This document shows positions 46,451 to 58,400 of a stretch of DNA of 64,000 nt, one piece after another (positions within the stretch are counted from its first letter, which is position 1; every line of letters begins with the position of its first letter). The DNA comes from Nymphaea colorata (taxonomy: Eukaryota > Streptophyta > Magnoliopsida > Nymphaeales > Nymphaeaceae), in the NCBI RefSeq assembly GCF_008831285.2, contig NC_045147.1, positions 23,088,981 through 23,152,980 on the forward strand. Direction: 5' to 3'. A program made the position numbers and the translations under genes. Below the pieces are notes generated by a model. That model did not search any database. It was given only the letters and a program-made list of their open reading frames with translations, and was not told the DNA's origin.

Positions 46451-47529
46451 GTGCGCAGATGAATCATATCTCTCGCTTTTCTGTATTTCTTGAAGGTGTG
46501 TTTTGAAGGCACCCCTTATCCAGAACAGATGGGATAATTTGGGATATGGTCTTTGTCTCCTTAAATTCAATATCTAAACTAGTGCCACTTCTTCTCTTAG
46601 TTAGCTTCTAGTCCCAGCAAGTAATTTGGGCCCATTTGGCTGGTAGGAATTAGGGATTTTTATCGAAGCATGTGAAAGAAGGATTTTTCTTTGTTACTGC
46701 CTGTGATTTCGACGTTTTTGATGCATGAAAAATCCTTTCTTTCATGTGCCTCAGTTGGAGTTGGCACCTTCAGTTCCTGAACAGCCCTTATAATGTAGAA
46801 GCATGTTTTATTGTCCCCAACTGTTTTGATTTTTGAATGGTATAGTGTAAGGCCGGATGATAAATTTAACCGTTTTCTCTTTCAGGAGTAAAATTAGGAT
46901 GGTCTAACGTGGAGGTAGTATATGAAATTGTATGCTTAAAACGAGGGGTCTTTTCATTTTAGTGCCTATTTTTACTGTATTTCATAAACCGCAGACGTTA
47001 TGCTAATTATCTTGACTTAGGGATTTGAGACATGTACTGTGAAGTTGTGAACTACTCTTAATGCTTCTTTCACCTGCTGCAAATGCCTACAAGGAAGATG
47101 GCACAGGGAGTGCCAGATAATACCAACAATCCCAAACCAAAAAGTATAGGTTACAATAAGAATATGCTGGGAGGTAGGCTTCGGACCTGTTATTGCTGAA
47201 GAATGAGACTATGTACAGCAGGAGTGATGCTGAGCATCTACCTGTTACGAAAATACAGCTGTATAATACTACAGCTCCAAAACAGAAATCTCCAAAAAAC
47301 TATAAACAGAAAAGGTAGACCATTTGGATGGATAGATACAAAAGCTGTACAAAAGAACTGACTTAACCCACATCGTTTCTTCTGTCCAATTTGCCGTACT
47401 TGTTTAAGTAGGATGTCTGCCTTAATAGAAGGTAAGGAGTTGAGAATTGTAATAATATTTATCCTGTCTCTAACTTCCACTGATCTGGAATCATTCTCCT
47501 GTTCATTATGTAGCCCCTCAGACGCCTTT
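46451..47529. other. Intergenic stretch with a fold-back sequence
   Basis: No exon recognised. It includes an inverted repeat with arms at 46668-46688 and 46728-46749 and a loop of about 40 bp. This lies within a 165-bp stretch (46628-46791) whose ends, GGGCCCATTTGG and AACAGCCC, resemble those of small non-autonomous DNA transposons. Confidence 0.4.
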
Positions 47530-48175
47530 TCCAGCCTAGATTAGTGGTGTTAATTTTCCTTCTTCCCGTCATGTTCCGTTTGCCTGCTAGCCATCTGTTA
47601 AGTTATGACATTTCTGCAAAATGTTGCCCCGCTCCTGTACTTTCTACTTCCCATTTGAGATTTCTTACCATCGGGTTCCACCCAAATCACCATGATCACC
47701 ACTCCACCTTTGATCCTTCTCATCAGAATTTGAATAACTTCGGTGTCCCTGTTCAGTGATTTATTTTTATTGCAGATAAGGCCTGTAGTAATCCATACAT
47801 TCAGTGTACTTCTCTCTTCTTCATCCCATTGCATACCTTTGAATGCATCTATAAACGTCTGCCATACAGATTTGATCACCCTTTCAACAGTCTTATCTTC
47901 ATTTTCACCATGCAAACCCTATTTCTGCACCGCCAGATTCTCCAGCAAATAATCTGGAAACATGGGAGCCAGCACTTCCTTATATCCACATTGGGTTTAT
48001 TTTCGTCCAGCAACCAGATATGAAACTCACTGGTCTTTTACCAAATTGCTTGATTACCCAAGTCCACGCCTCCTTAGCCAGTTTATAATGGAAAACAATG
48101 TGATGGCATTGGTTATTTGACAAGTAGAAGATGCCTCCTTCATTTTCGATGAAAAAAGATCTGCATACCGCTTTG
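47530..48175 (-). mobile_element. Decayed LINE 3' region
   Basis: Minus-strand frames give the zinc-finger-like region that follows plant LINE reverse transcriptase (SNNQCHHIVFHYKLAKEAWTW, near 48040-48130, then WVIKQFG). Further on comes VWQTFIDAFKGMQWDEEER and a stretch reading RIKGGVVIMVIW, which usually precedes RNase H. Frames are broken between these parts, so it is a fossil. Confidence 0.5.
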
Positions 48176-48258
48176 TGCTAGCGTCTGTTTGAATATGGTA
48201 CAAATTAATAAAAGGAGATTTTAGGCCGTAGTTGCCGTAGTTGAAATATAAGACAGAT

Positions 48259-49191
48259 ATTTCTTATTGCTTCTCATCCACAAAGAAACTTGACTGCGAG
48301 TTCTCTAGTCCTCAGAGCAGTTTCAACTTTCAGGTCATCAGGTGAAAGAGGCCATAAGGCAATTTTGCATGTAAGCATGTATTGTAGCAACCCTAATTTT
48401 CTTTTCAAAAATCCAGAATAATTTCAAATTAGAATCAAAGCAAGCGAGAATAACTTTTCAAATCTCAATTTTCTAAATCATTAGGCGTTGTTATGAACTA
48501 ACTCTATAACTGTCAACTTTAAATTGAACCATCAAATGAATCTTTCACAAAATAGAGAGTATGAAAGTCATCTTAAATTTGTAAGTCACGCAATTGAAAA
48601 CATGAGATAGATCGGTTGGGCAGCATGAGATCATCATACAATGCAGCAACCTCATCACCATCCCTTCTATTCACGATCACCTAAAAAAAAATAGTAAATA
48701 GGAACGAGAACTTGGAAAGTTCTTAGTATGTCATCTATCCTTGTTTATTTCAACCCGCAAATGACAATCAATGGTTCAACTCATTCCAGTTCATGAAGTT
48801 AAGGCAATCAGCTTCATAATTCATGGCAAATGCAAATTAGTATAACAATTAATCATGCTTAATTGCTATCTATTCTAACAGACATAATTAGCAATCCAAC
48901 ATGCAGTTTATCTCATTGTCACATGAAATCAACAGCTCTAATTCAGTATCCATTATGCCCACAACCAATAAAGCATTTAATGGTAATCAGTATCTACAAT
49001 GACATCATCATGAATTTAAGTGCAGAAGATGCATGCAATGTTAATTAACAGGTATTTCTAACTTTTATATATTTCTTATTGTTTTTCATCCACCAAGAAA
49101 GTTGAGTGCAAGATCTCTAGTCCTCAGAGCAGTTTCAACTTTCAGGTCATCAAGTGAAAGACCAGAGGGCAATTTTACATGGAAGCACGTA
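48259..49191. repeat. Direct repeat pair of about 122 bp
   Basis: 48259-48381 and 49071-49191 share ATTTCTTATTG, TCTCTAGTCCTCAGAGCAG and GCAATTTT, with about 85-90% identity by eye. About 690 bp lie between them with no coding potential. The ends do not show a clear TG...CA. It may be a small LTR-like element or a segmental repeat. Confidence 0.5.
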
Positions 49192-52100
49192 TATACTCAT
49201 TTGTTGTGATGCTTCCGAGGCTTTTAGTAGTAACAATTTGCTGGGGCAATAATGTGCAGGTGGAACGCTCTCCTGAAATTTCCAATTCTCAGTTCCTGCC
49301 AAGCTCGGTGGATATGAAGGTTGCTGGCACAATCATCTTGTACACAGTGAAGGGGGTTATATATTTCCTGCTGCTTTCCAAGAGTGTCCTTACGAGGATA
49401 TGTCCACGGCCAATTTCGTTAAGTGCATCTTTGATTTCATTACTTGGTTTTATTATTTATTTTCTGGGTTGCCGCCATGACATATCACATGGTGTATCGA
49501 GAGCTTGGCTTGAGAGCATTGTACCTAGAAAGTTGTATCTATTTACCTAGTTCATATTCAAGTTTCTGATCTTGTCCTTCTTTAATCAACCAAATGAAAT
49601 GCAGGTTCAGTTAGTATTTCAGTTTTGCAAGTGAACTAAGTTCGGCTTGACGTCATAATGTACTTCCAGGTTTCTTACTTTAAATGCTGCATTCTAACAA
49701 AGTTCTAGTTCTCACAGCAAAACACCATTTTCTTCTTTCGTTTTGCAGGTGATGCTTAGTGATAAAGTAAGATTAAAATTATTGGCTTGTATATTTGCGG
49801 ACCAAAATCTTGTGGTCATGGATTTGTAGTACTGGTGTGGAGTTGCCATGGCTATCAAAGAATATATAGACTTTTTATCGACAAATCTAATGGAAATTTT
49901 GTTTTGCCATTGCCGGTAATCAGTAGGCAGTCCTCAAGCATACTAAGAGTGTTTGGATAATGAAGTTCTCTTAAATTTTTTGAGAAATGACCCGAGTAGC
50001 TACTACAAGTCCAAGGTTTTTTATTTTCTAAAGGGACGGAATCTGGCGAGGCAAATGTGCATATTTTGTTTTTTCTTAACCCCCCGGGGCAAAACCACCC
50101 ACTCTTCATCATATTTCAGAGTTGAACTTGTAAGGATCGAGTTAACCTTCACAACTTATGACTTTGTAGACAATTTCGTGGTTAGCACGTTTGAAAATGA
50201 GTTATAAAAAAATAAACTTGCATTATATTGAATTAAAAATGAACTATTTACATTGTATTGAAAATTAATAAATTTTTTTGGGCCTCTCTGATTACCATAA
50301 TCCAATAAAAATATTAAACAGTCTTCTCCTTAGGGGATCTTCTATCGTCCAAAAAATAGGCAAAAAAAAAAAAAAAAGACTGTATTTGATGGATCAAGGA
50401 CCGGTAATCCACCTGTAACATTAAAAAAACAATAACACTCTCTATCCACAAACTGCCAGTAGGGACCAATCGCCATCTGCGTGTTTGCAAATGATGATCA
50501 CATGTAAGGTTTAATTTGAAAAAGCTGCAGGAAAGGAATTCAGCAATATGAAACACGATACATGAAAACATATGTTGATGTTAATTTAAACTCTCGTTGG
50601 GACACATCTAGGCCACGCATTCAACAGTCTCCACCAGTTGGAGAAATAGAAACCAATAAACTGGAAATAGAAACTCCCCTCCATTGAACCGTCTCCATAG
50701 GTTTCCTCTCTCTCTTTGTATATTAGTCTTGACGAGTTTAGTTAACTCCAGACAATCTAAACAGCTGGTCAAGTTAGTCTGGCCCAATCATGAGATCTTG
50801 ATGGCAGCCAAAGTGGCATTTACACTCTTTCGAAAGAATTTCAAAAGAAAAGCCGGATTCCTTGTTAGAAACAGCAGAGAAACCCCATGGGTGGATCTCC
50901 ACGACTGCAAATTGTACGTTCATAGGCTCACAGCCTGGAAAATGTGACGTTCACACTTAAGTGACTAAGATGCTATGACCTTCTGGTCAATGCAAAGGAC
51001 TCCATCTCAACGGAAACCGTGTTCGTTACTTCCGTTGGTGTGAATGAGAACCAGATTCGGGCTGTTAAAAGGCAACACGGCCGCAGCAGCCCAGAGTCTT
51101 CCCAATAGGCTCCGTTTTCACTTATAATGGAAACAGGGAACTGAAGAGAAGCTTCACGTCCAGATGATGCTGACTAATGAGAAAACCCAACAACCGTTCG
51201 CCACTACAAATTCTGAAGCTGTTGTAGATATCTGTTTCTGCACAGTTTCAATAAGAATGTCGTGAAGATTTTGCAAGAAAGACAGATTCTTGAAAACTGA
51301 CTACTGTTCCTTTTCAACTCCCTTGATCGTTTGTGCTTAATGGCACTCTTTCTGGTAAACATACATGATATGAAATGCCATTTGAACGTGGCACCTTTTG
51401 GCCATCAATTCATTTGGTATAGTCGGTGTCTGAAAAGGGCTCTTCTTCTTCTTCTTCTTCTTCTAATACACTTTTGTATCTCCTGTTCGTTCTTCTTTTG
51501 TAGTGCCGACAGTCTAGCCTTCTATAGTTCCTTGACCTTAGATTTCTATCGTTAAGCATACTTACCACTCTAAGGATATACAATCCTTCTTCTGACGAGA
51601 AATGAAGGATAATGGGCAATGAATAGAGATTAACCCTTCCTTTTTTTCTTCCGTTCATTAGATTTACAGAAGTCTGGAGCTTGTTTTACATGAGCTGACA
51701 CAGACAGCCCTTTTCTACTGCCTTTCTTTTGGACATTGTCAGACTTGCTGATCCAAGAGGTGCATATTTGATATGGTTATCCCTCATTGTAAAACTCCCG
51801 AACATACCTTCCTTGCCCACCATTAAGGTCAGGTTACTGCTTCCATATTATGCGAAAAGATGTGTAACCTTCATATTAAACTCTAAACCTTCTTTTAGTT
51901 GCAGGCTTTAAGCTCATCCGCCTAGGTCTGAGTGTCATATTTTTGGTAATGGAAACACAGAAGGTGTTCATGTAGCCGCCTTTTCTCTTCTATCTTGTCT
52001 CTGCTTTTCATTTCTCCATTGAAGAAATTTGTTATTATTACATGAAATGGACAAGAATGTGAATTAATGAGTGCTGTCAAGTCTAAACTATAGATGAGGT

Positions 52101-55100
52101 TGACAAAAAGCCTTAGCAGTCTTGGCCTGTAGAATTAAATGTCAATTTCATTGCCAAAGGTCTCAGGTATTTATATTTTTGAGAACTTTTAAGTGAGTGA
52201 TACTGGTTATTCAAGCAAGCAAAGTGGTTCTCGTCTATTGGAAGATTGATAAAAAAGAAAAAAGAAGAATTGTAAACATTTCAATCTACAAAGTTGTTTT
52301 TTCTTTGAAGTTGTCAAATCAAACTAGGTTTTAATAGAACTATATAACTAGTGAATCATGTTGCTGATGGTACGTAGTTAACTTATCATTATGTGTGAAC
52401 AGGGTACGCTCAAAAGACAGCCCGCAGAGTCAAGCTGACCAAATCGGCAATAATTCAAAGCTGGTCAAAACCATTATTCTTTAGTTGTCTTTTCCAGACA
52501 GTACATTAAAAAATCAATATTGCCAATATTTTGATATTATTGTTCGTTGATTGGTACAATATTTTTAAAGAGCTATTTTACATGATAAGAACAATAAAAT
52601 TGAAGTGTTATTTATGTATCGACTCTTCATAATTAATATCAAAGACCGAAAATTCTGAACCTGAACCCATTTAGAAGCAGCTAAACCCTGTTCAAATATG
52701 TGCCCTGAGACCCATCCTGTACATTTTCCTTCAACATCAGCGACATAATATGGAGTTTAAATGGTACTGGTAAATTTCCAATGATTTTTTATTTCTTTTT
52801 TTTTTTTTAAATGTAGAAAGTCTTCTGATATTTGAAAGAGAAAATAACGGAAAAGCTAAGAAGACCCGTCTCTTTGTTTTGACAATAAAAAAGATAAAGA
52901 AGACCCGCATTTGTGATCCGCATAAATGCACACAATTAAAGAGAGAAAAATTGTTTCTTTATTTTCAATAGCAAGACTAGAAACTTTTCTACACGAATAC
53001 GTTAGTATCTTTTTGAAGAAGGAAGAAGACAGAATGTGGGGATGACAGGCCTTCTGGGCTAAAGCCTTGACTGGTAACTCAATTATTCATGAAAAGGAAA
53101 ACAGATCAATGATAGCGTCTGCTTCTGTATATTGTCTTAAGTAAGACCTGTTGTGAAAAGAAAATTGGTTCTCTGAAAGCAACTCCTTTTGAGCCAAAAG
53201 TCCCATGCCCTTCAACCTTCATCATCATACACAAAGAAAGATAAAAAAATTAAGGCAAAAGGAGCAAAACCCAGATCATGGTCATGAAGATTTGTATGTT
53301 TAAGATGAAAATAGTTTCTCATCAAGGCACCAAACATAAGCATGCTTGCCCTCAGCACATTCTTAATCAACGGATTAATAAAAGAAGAAAAAAACAACCT
53401 CAACTGAGAAGTACAGAGCAGTATCAGGCACCAACCAGAAAAAAAAAGCGTTTCATCAGTGATGCAGAGAAGCTCAACTGGGAGAAAAATAATGACAAAA
53501 GGTTGGATAGATATGAAGCAACTGCCTCAAGTCGGGTGTTGGGGACTCCCCTTTTAATGCACTATCCAAGAGTTAGGTAGCTGAGACTGAACAATGTTGT
53601 CCCCATTGTGAAGATATTGATTGCTCTTTTCTTTTTAACTTGTAAGGACTTTCGTGGTCTCATTCAATTCAGCAGGAGAAGCAGCAGGCAATGAACTAAG
53701 AAAGATGTCCCATACTCCCCCAAAGTTTTTCTTCTTCGATCCTTGTCAGTTTATGTTGAGATAAGCACGCAGCGCCGTGACTATTGAACTTTTGATGTTT
53801 TTCAACTTGAAGGTCTGTGCGTCTAACTCTCTGTCACCGTCGCAAAACCCTTTCTTGACCGACACTGCCTGCGTTGGTTTTCAATGTTCATTTGGAGAAA
53901 GGTATTTTGTTACATGCGAATTAGAATGGGGCCAGTAAATGGTTTACTCCAGATATATGTTTCATGATCAACAAGTGACCTTAAAATCTTGGAATTTGGA
54001 GATACTACATCTGTCAAAGATCCAAAACGATGAAAGATCAAATACCAACTTCTTTTAAGTCCATAAATGGGCCGGTTTCACACACCAACCAAACGAGCTG
54101 GCTAAAAGTTTTATGACAACTTTAAAAATCAGGAACCGCGTTGTTCTTGTTGTAAGAAGATAACAAAAGTGATTCTTTTCGTTGTACTAATAACATAAAT
54201 GATTCATTGTGATTCGGTGACATGTTATGTACATTGGAAATAAGCATCTGTCGGTGTGTGGCCTTTCCATTCTACCGAGTGTTTTCTTCTCTTCTCTGTT
54301 TTACTCTGTAATTGCATTGTGTCATTCTTCCTGCGCCGCAGTGCACCGCCAATCTTTGCCTGATAAATACGGACTTCTTTGGTTAGCAGGCCTGACACGT
54401 CCAAAAAGTTTGTTGATCTCTCTCGTCATCCCAACTTATTAAATTTTTCTCGATCGGCGGACTTCTTCTTTTCTAATAGATCTATTTATAGTCCAAAATA
54501 ATACGTTTAGCTTGGTTCTTCTCTCAACTTTCCTTCCATCAACACTTCCGTCTCTGTTGCAGGGGGGAAAGTTTCTTCTCAGAAAACATGGAGGTCAATA
54601 TCGGTTGCTATCCATTGATGTGAAAGCTTTTCTCAGCAAATCCACTTCCGTCCCAGCCTGCATAGGCAAGTGGACCAAATGGGGAGGCCGGAAAATTCAA
54701 CATTCTGGCCTCTAGATGATCGATGGAGTAAAAATCGGTCAATTCAGTCGCCAACTGTTCACCTCCGACTAAAAACGTCGGAGCCGACTTCGAGAAAAAA
54801 AAATACTTGTTACTTTTCTAAGTATTTGTGATGTTACCAAAATAATATATTTTGCTGACCCATAACGTATACTACGCGTATCAATCCATTCACGTGTGTT
54901 TGGTGCATGGCGACACTCACATTCGCCGGAAACTGTTGCCAAGAAAAAAAAAAAAAACAGAAATTTTAAAATTCAAAACAAGGGAATTTTTATTTGGGTC
55001 CTACTTTTTAATTATGATCGTTTTAATTTCCAATTTTTTTTAACAAACCTCACTTGGAAAAGGGCCAACAACAAAATTGTATCATCTTGAACGACGTAGA

Positions 55101-55463
55101 AACTTATGTTTTCATCATTTCCTTTTAAAAGTTAAAAAAAAAAAGTGTTTTTTTTTTTTTACTTTTACACTAGAAAGGACATCATGTATTTATTTTCATC
55201 ATCTTAATTTGATATCTCGTCCAAAGTCAGAAACCAACGGTAAAAGAAAGCCTTTTTTGACACCCTGTTCATAAAAGTGAGACCAATATGAAAAAATTTA
55301 AAAAAAAAAAATTCTAGGACCATAAAATTATGGCAGCCTACCAAATGAATGGTTAAGAGGTTCTAATTATGTCACAAGAAGTACTTTGTTGTATAATACT
55401 CGATTTAAAATAAAGTATCAAATAAACATTTCCAATTTTAGCAAATATTTGGGTTGTGAAAAT
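49192..55463. other. Long intergenic region
   Basis: No supported gene. It contains a CTT repeat at 51441-51464 and many A/T-rich tracts. Open frames of up to about 120 codons have no recognisable domain and no good splice context. It ends at the left target duplication of the hAT element. Confidence 0.55.
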
Positions 55464-58400
55464 TAGGGCTGGGCATCGGGCCGGGCCGGGCCGGCCCGGC
55501 CCGATAAGAATGTGAAAATGAAGCCCAAAAACCGAAACGGGTCGGCCCGAGGCCCGGCCCGTTTCTAAACGGGCCGGGCCGGGCCCATGCCATATCGGGC
55601 CCCGGGCTTCGGTCAAGGCCCAAGGCCCGGCCCGGCCCAATTAATAACGGGCCGGGCGGGCTCAGTTGGGCTTTTGGCGGGCCGGGCCAGGAATTTTTGG
55701 GGCCGGGCTTGTTTCTCAAACCTGTTTTTTGGTTCTGTTTGCTTCTATAATCACCATGTAACCAATAATTTTTTATAAGATGGTAGTTTCATATGATATT
55801 TGAAGCAAATAACAGCCATTTATCCCAAACATAGATACATCGGACAGGGCACCACATTACATAAACTCCCATGTAAAAACAATAGTCCTTCATTGTAAGA
55901 AACCTTACATAGTTAGTTCGTTACATGGGCGTGGAGTAAGGACTCATGAAGTATTTTAAAGCTCCACAAAATCAAGAACATAATAGCATCTAAGTTTAGA
56001 ACCCAAGTACAAAGCAAAGCAGCCTTAGTAAAAAAGAAATCCATAGAAGTTGCACTTGTTTTCCAATAGTGTCAAAGTACATGATTGAACATTGTATCTC
56101 CATATTAGTGATAATACCAGCTATCCAAACAGCACATGATATCTTCCTTTCCGAACTTACAAGATCCCAAACCACCTTAACAACCAAGGCAGGAAAAGAG
56201 TACAAATCCCACCCACATAGCATGCTACATATATATTAGGAGGGCTGAGCAAACAAGAGCAACACCAGCGTTGTCTTCCCATTGAACAAAATCTGATCAA
56301 GCTTTGTTATGTGACATCCTTCGCCTTCATATGTGCTTTCACTGTAACAACCACACCCATTGAATTTGCATGAGAAAGCAAAGAGATAAAGAGAGACAAT
56401 AAGATTGATTTGATATGGTGCAACACTATGCTTATAGCATAAGAAACCAACCTACAATGTTATAAAATGTCAAAGAAACGTTTTACCACAATGAAATATA
56501 ATTCATGCTAATTCGTCACCAGAAGATTCTTCCTTTTCTTCAAAACTACAAAAAACACATCACCACAAGCAAACTACAATGTTAGTATATCATGAAAGAC
56601 AAAAAAAAAAGATTAAAAATTAACATTAAACAATGAACATCTTACGTTTCACATGAGATATCTTCATCACGAATCCAACTCTGTGTGCAAACTAGTGCTT
56701 CAACAGTTTCGGGAGTGGTTGAACATCGATAATCATTAATGATTCTTCCAGCTGTACTGAATGCAGACTCAGATGCAACCGTGGATATAGGGATTGCCAA
56801 GATATCTCGAGCCATTTTGGATAAAACTCTATATTTATTTTCATTTGCCTTCCACCAAGATAATATATTGAAGTCTTCATTAGGCCGAGATCGTTCTATT
56901 GGATCAGTTAAATATGCTTCCAGATCTGTGCGAGGTACTTGAGAAGATGCAGAACTCATGTAATATGTGAAGAAGGCATCTCTTGAAAAAGTTGAAGCCC
57001 TCTCTTCTTCAAAATCAACAATGGCGTTGTTTGCATTTTCATTTTCTTCATTGTCTGTACCATACACGTTTTTGTACTCAACATACAATCCATGAAGACT
57101 ACTCTCTATTTTTTCATATTGTACCATTGCATCAATTTCATTTAAACTCTCAAGCACATACTTCAAATATCCCAGTTTGGATCTAGGATCTAAGACAAAT
57201 GCAATTCCAAAAAGGACATTATAGTCATTTTTCCAATATTTGTCAAACTTTTCTTGCATTTTGTATGCTAATGACCTTATATAATCATTGTCTGCCAAAC
57301 GATTTTTACGCAAATGGTTGCGTACCTTCTGTATTTCTTCAAAAACCACATTAGCTGTTACGTTTCTAGTGGCAGAGAAGATATTTGTAACATTATAGAA
57401 TAACTTCAAAAACTGGCACAAGGTAGTTGCATAAGACCATTCATCATCAGAAGGTAAATTTGTATAATTGGGATCTATAGAAGCTAAATGTTGAAATGCA
57501 TCTTTGTAGAACAATGCATCTCTCAACATAACATATGTAGAGTTCCATCGAGTTGGAACATCATAAGTTAATTTCTTTGTACCAATTAAGCCCACTGTTC
57601 TTATACAATCCTTAAAGGAATGTAACCGCTTTGGTGATCCCTTTACATATTTAACACTTTCACGAATCTTTGAAATTGTATCATGCAGATCCTGCATACC
57701 ATCTTGAACTATAAGATTTAGAATATGCGCACCACAACGAATATGCAAATGTTGCCCCTGCATTGGAATAAGATTTCTTCTTCCTAAGTTCCTTTTTAGT
57801 GTAGTTATTGCACTATCATTCGTCGAACAATTGTCAGCTGTAATAGAAAATAACTTTGATTGAATGTTCCATTTAGAGATGCATTCTAATAAAGCCTCAC
57901 ACAAACTATTTGCATTATGTGGCGGAGGCACATGTACAAAACTGAACATGTGAGCATGCAACTTCCAATATCTATCAACATATTGTCCTGTCACACATAG
58001 ATAACCCAATGTCTGCTGTGAAGTCCACATATCAAATGTCAATGAAACTCGCTGCGTAGAATCATTTATAAATCCTTCAAGTCGGGCTTTCTCAGCCTTG
58101 TACACTGACATAATTTCTCTTTTCAAAGTTCTTCTAGAAAATGGAACAAACTTATGGTTGCAAGCTTGAAGAAGTTTGTTATGATATTTATATTCTGCCA
58201 AATTGAACGAAAGTTCATGTGCTATTACACACTTTGACATCAACTTTCTTATAAACTCCATGTCAAATTTTGTATACCTATAGAAGTAGCACCAGAGTCA
58301 TTAACTGCAAGTGATAAAGTTCTTTGCTTTCCTTCATTGATTTGCCTATTTAAACAAGATTTCATATGTCGACTTAAATGGCTAGTTCCATGAGCACTGC

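Noticed and set aside
45959-46462. 167-codon plus-strand frame in the GC-rich island
   Set aside because: Other frames in the same stretch are equally open and none has a recognisable domain, so no single frame is supported as a gene.
55353-55778. Glycine/proline/arginine-rich frames at the left end of the hAT element
   Set aside because: They are translations of the GGGCC repeat array at the transposon end.
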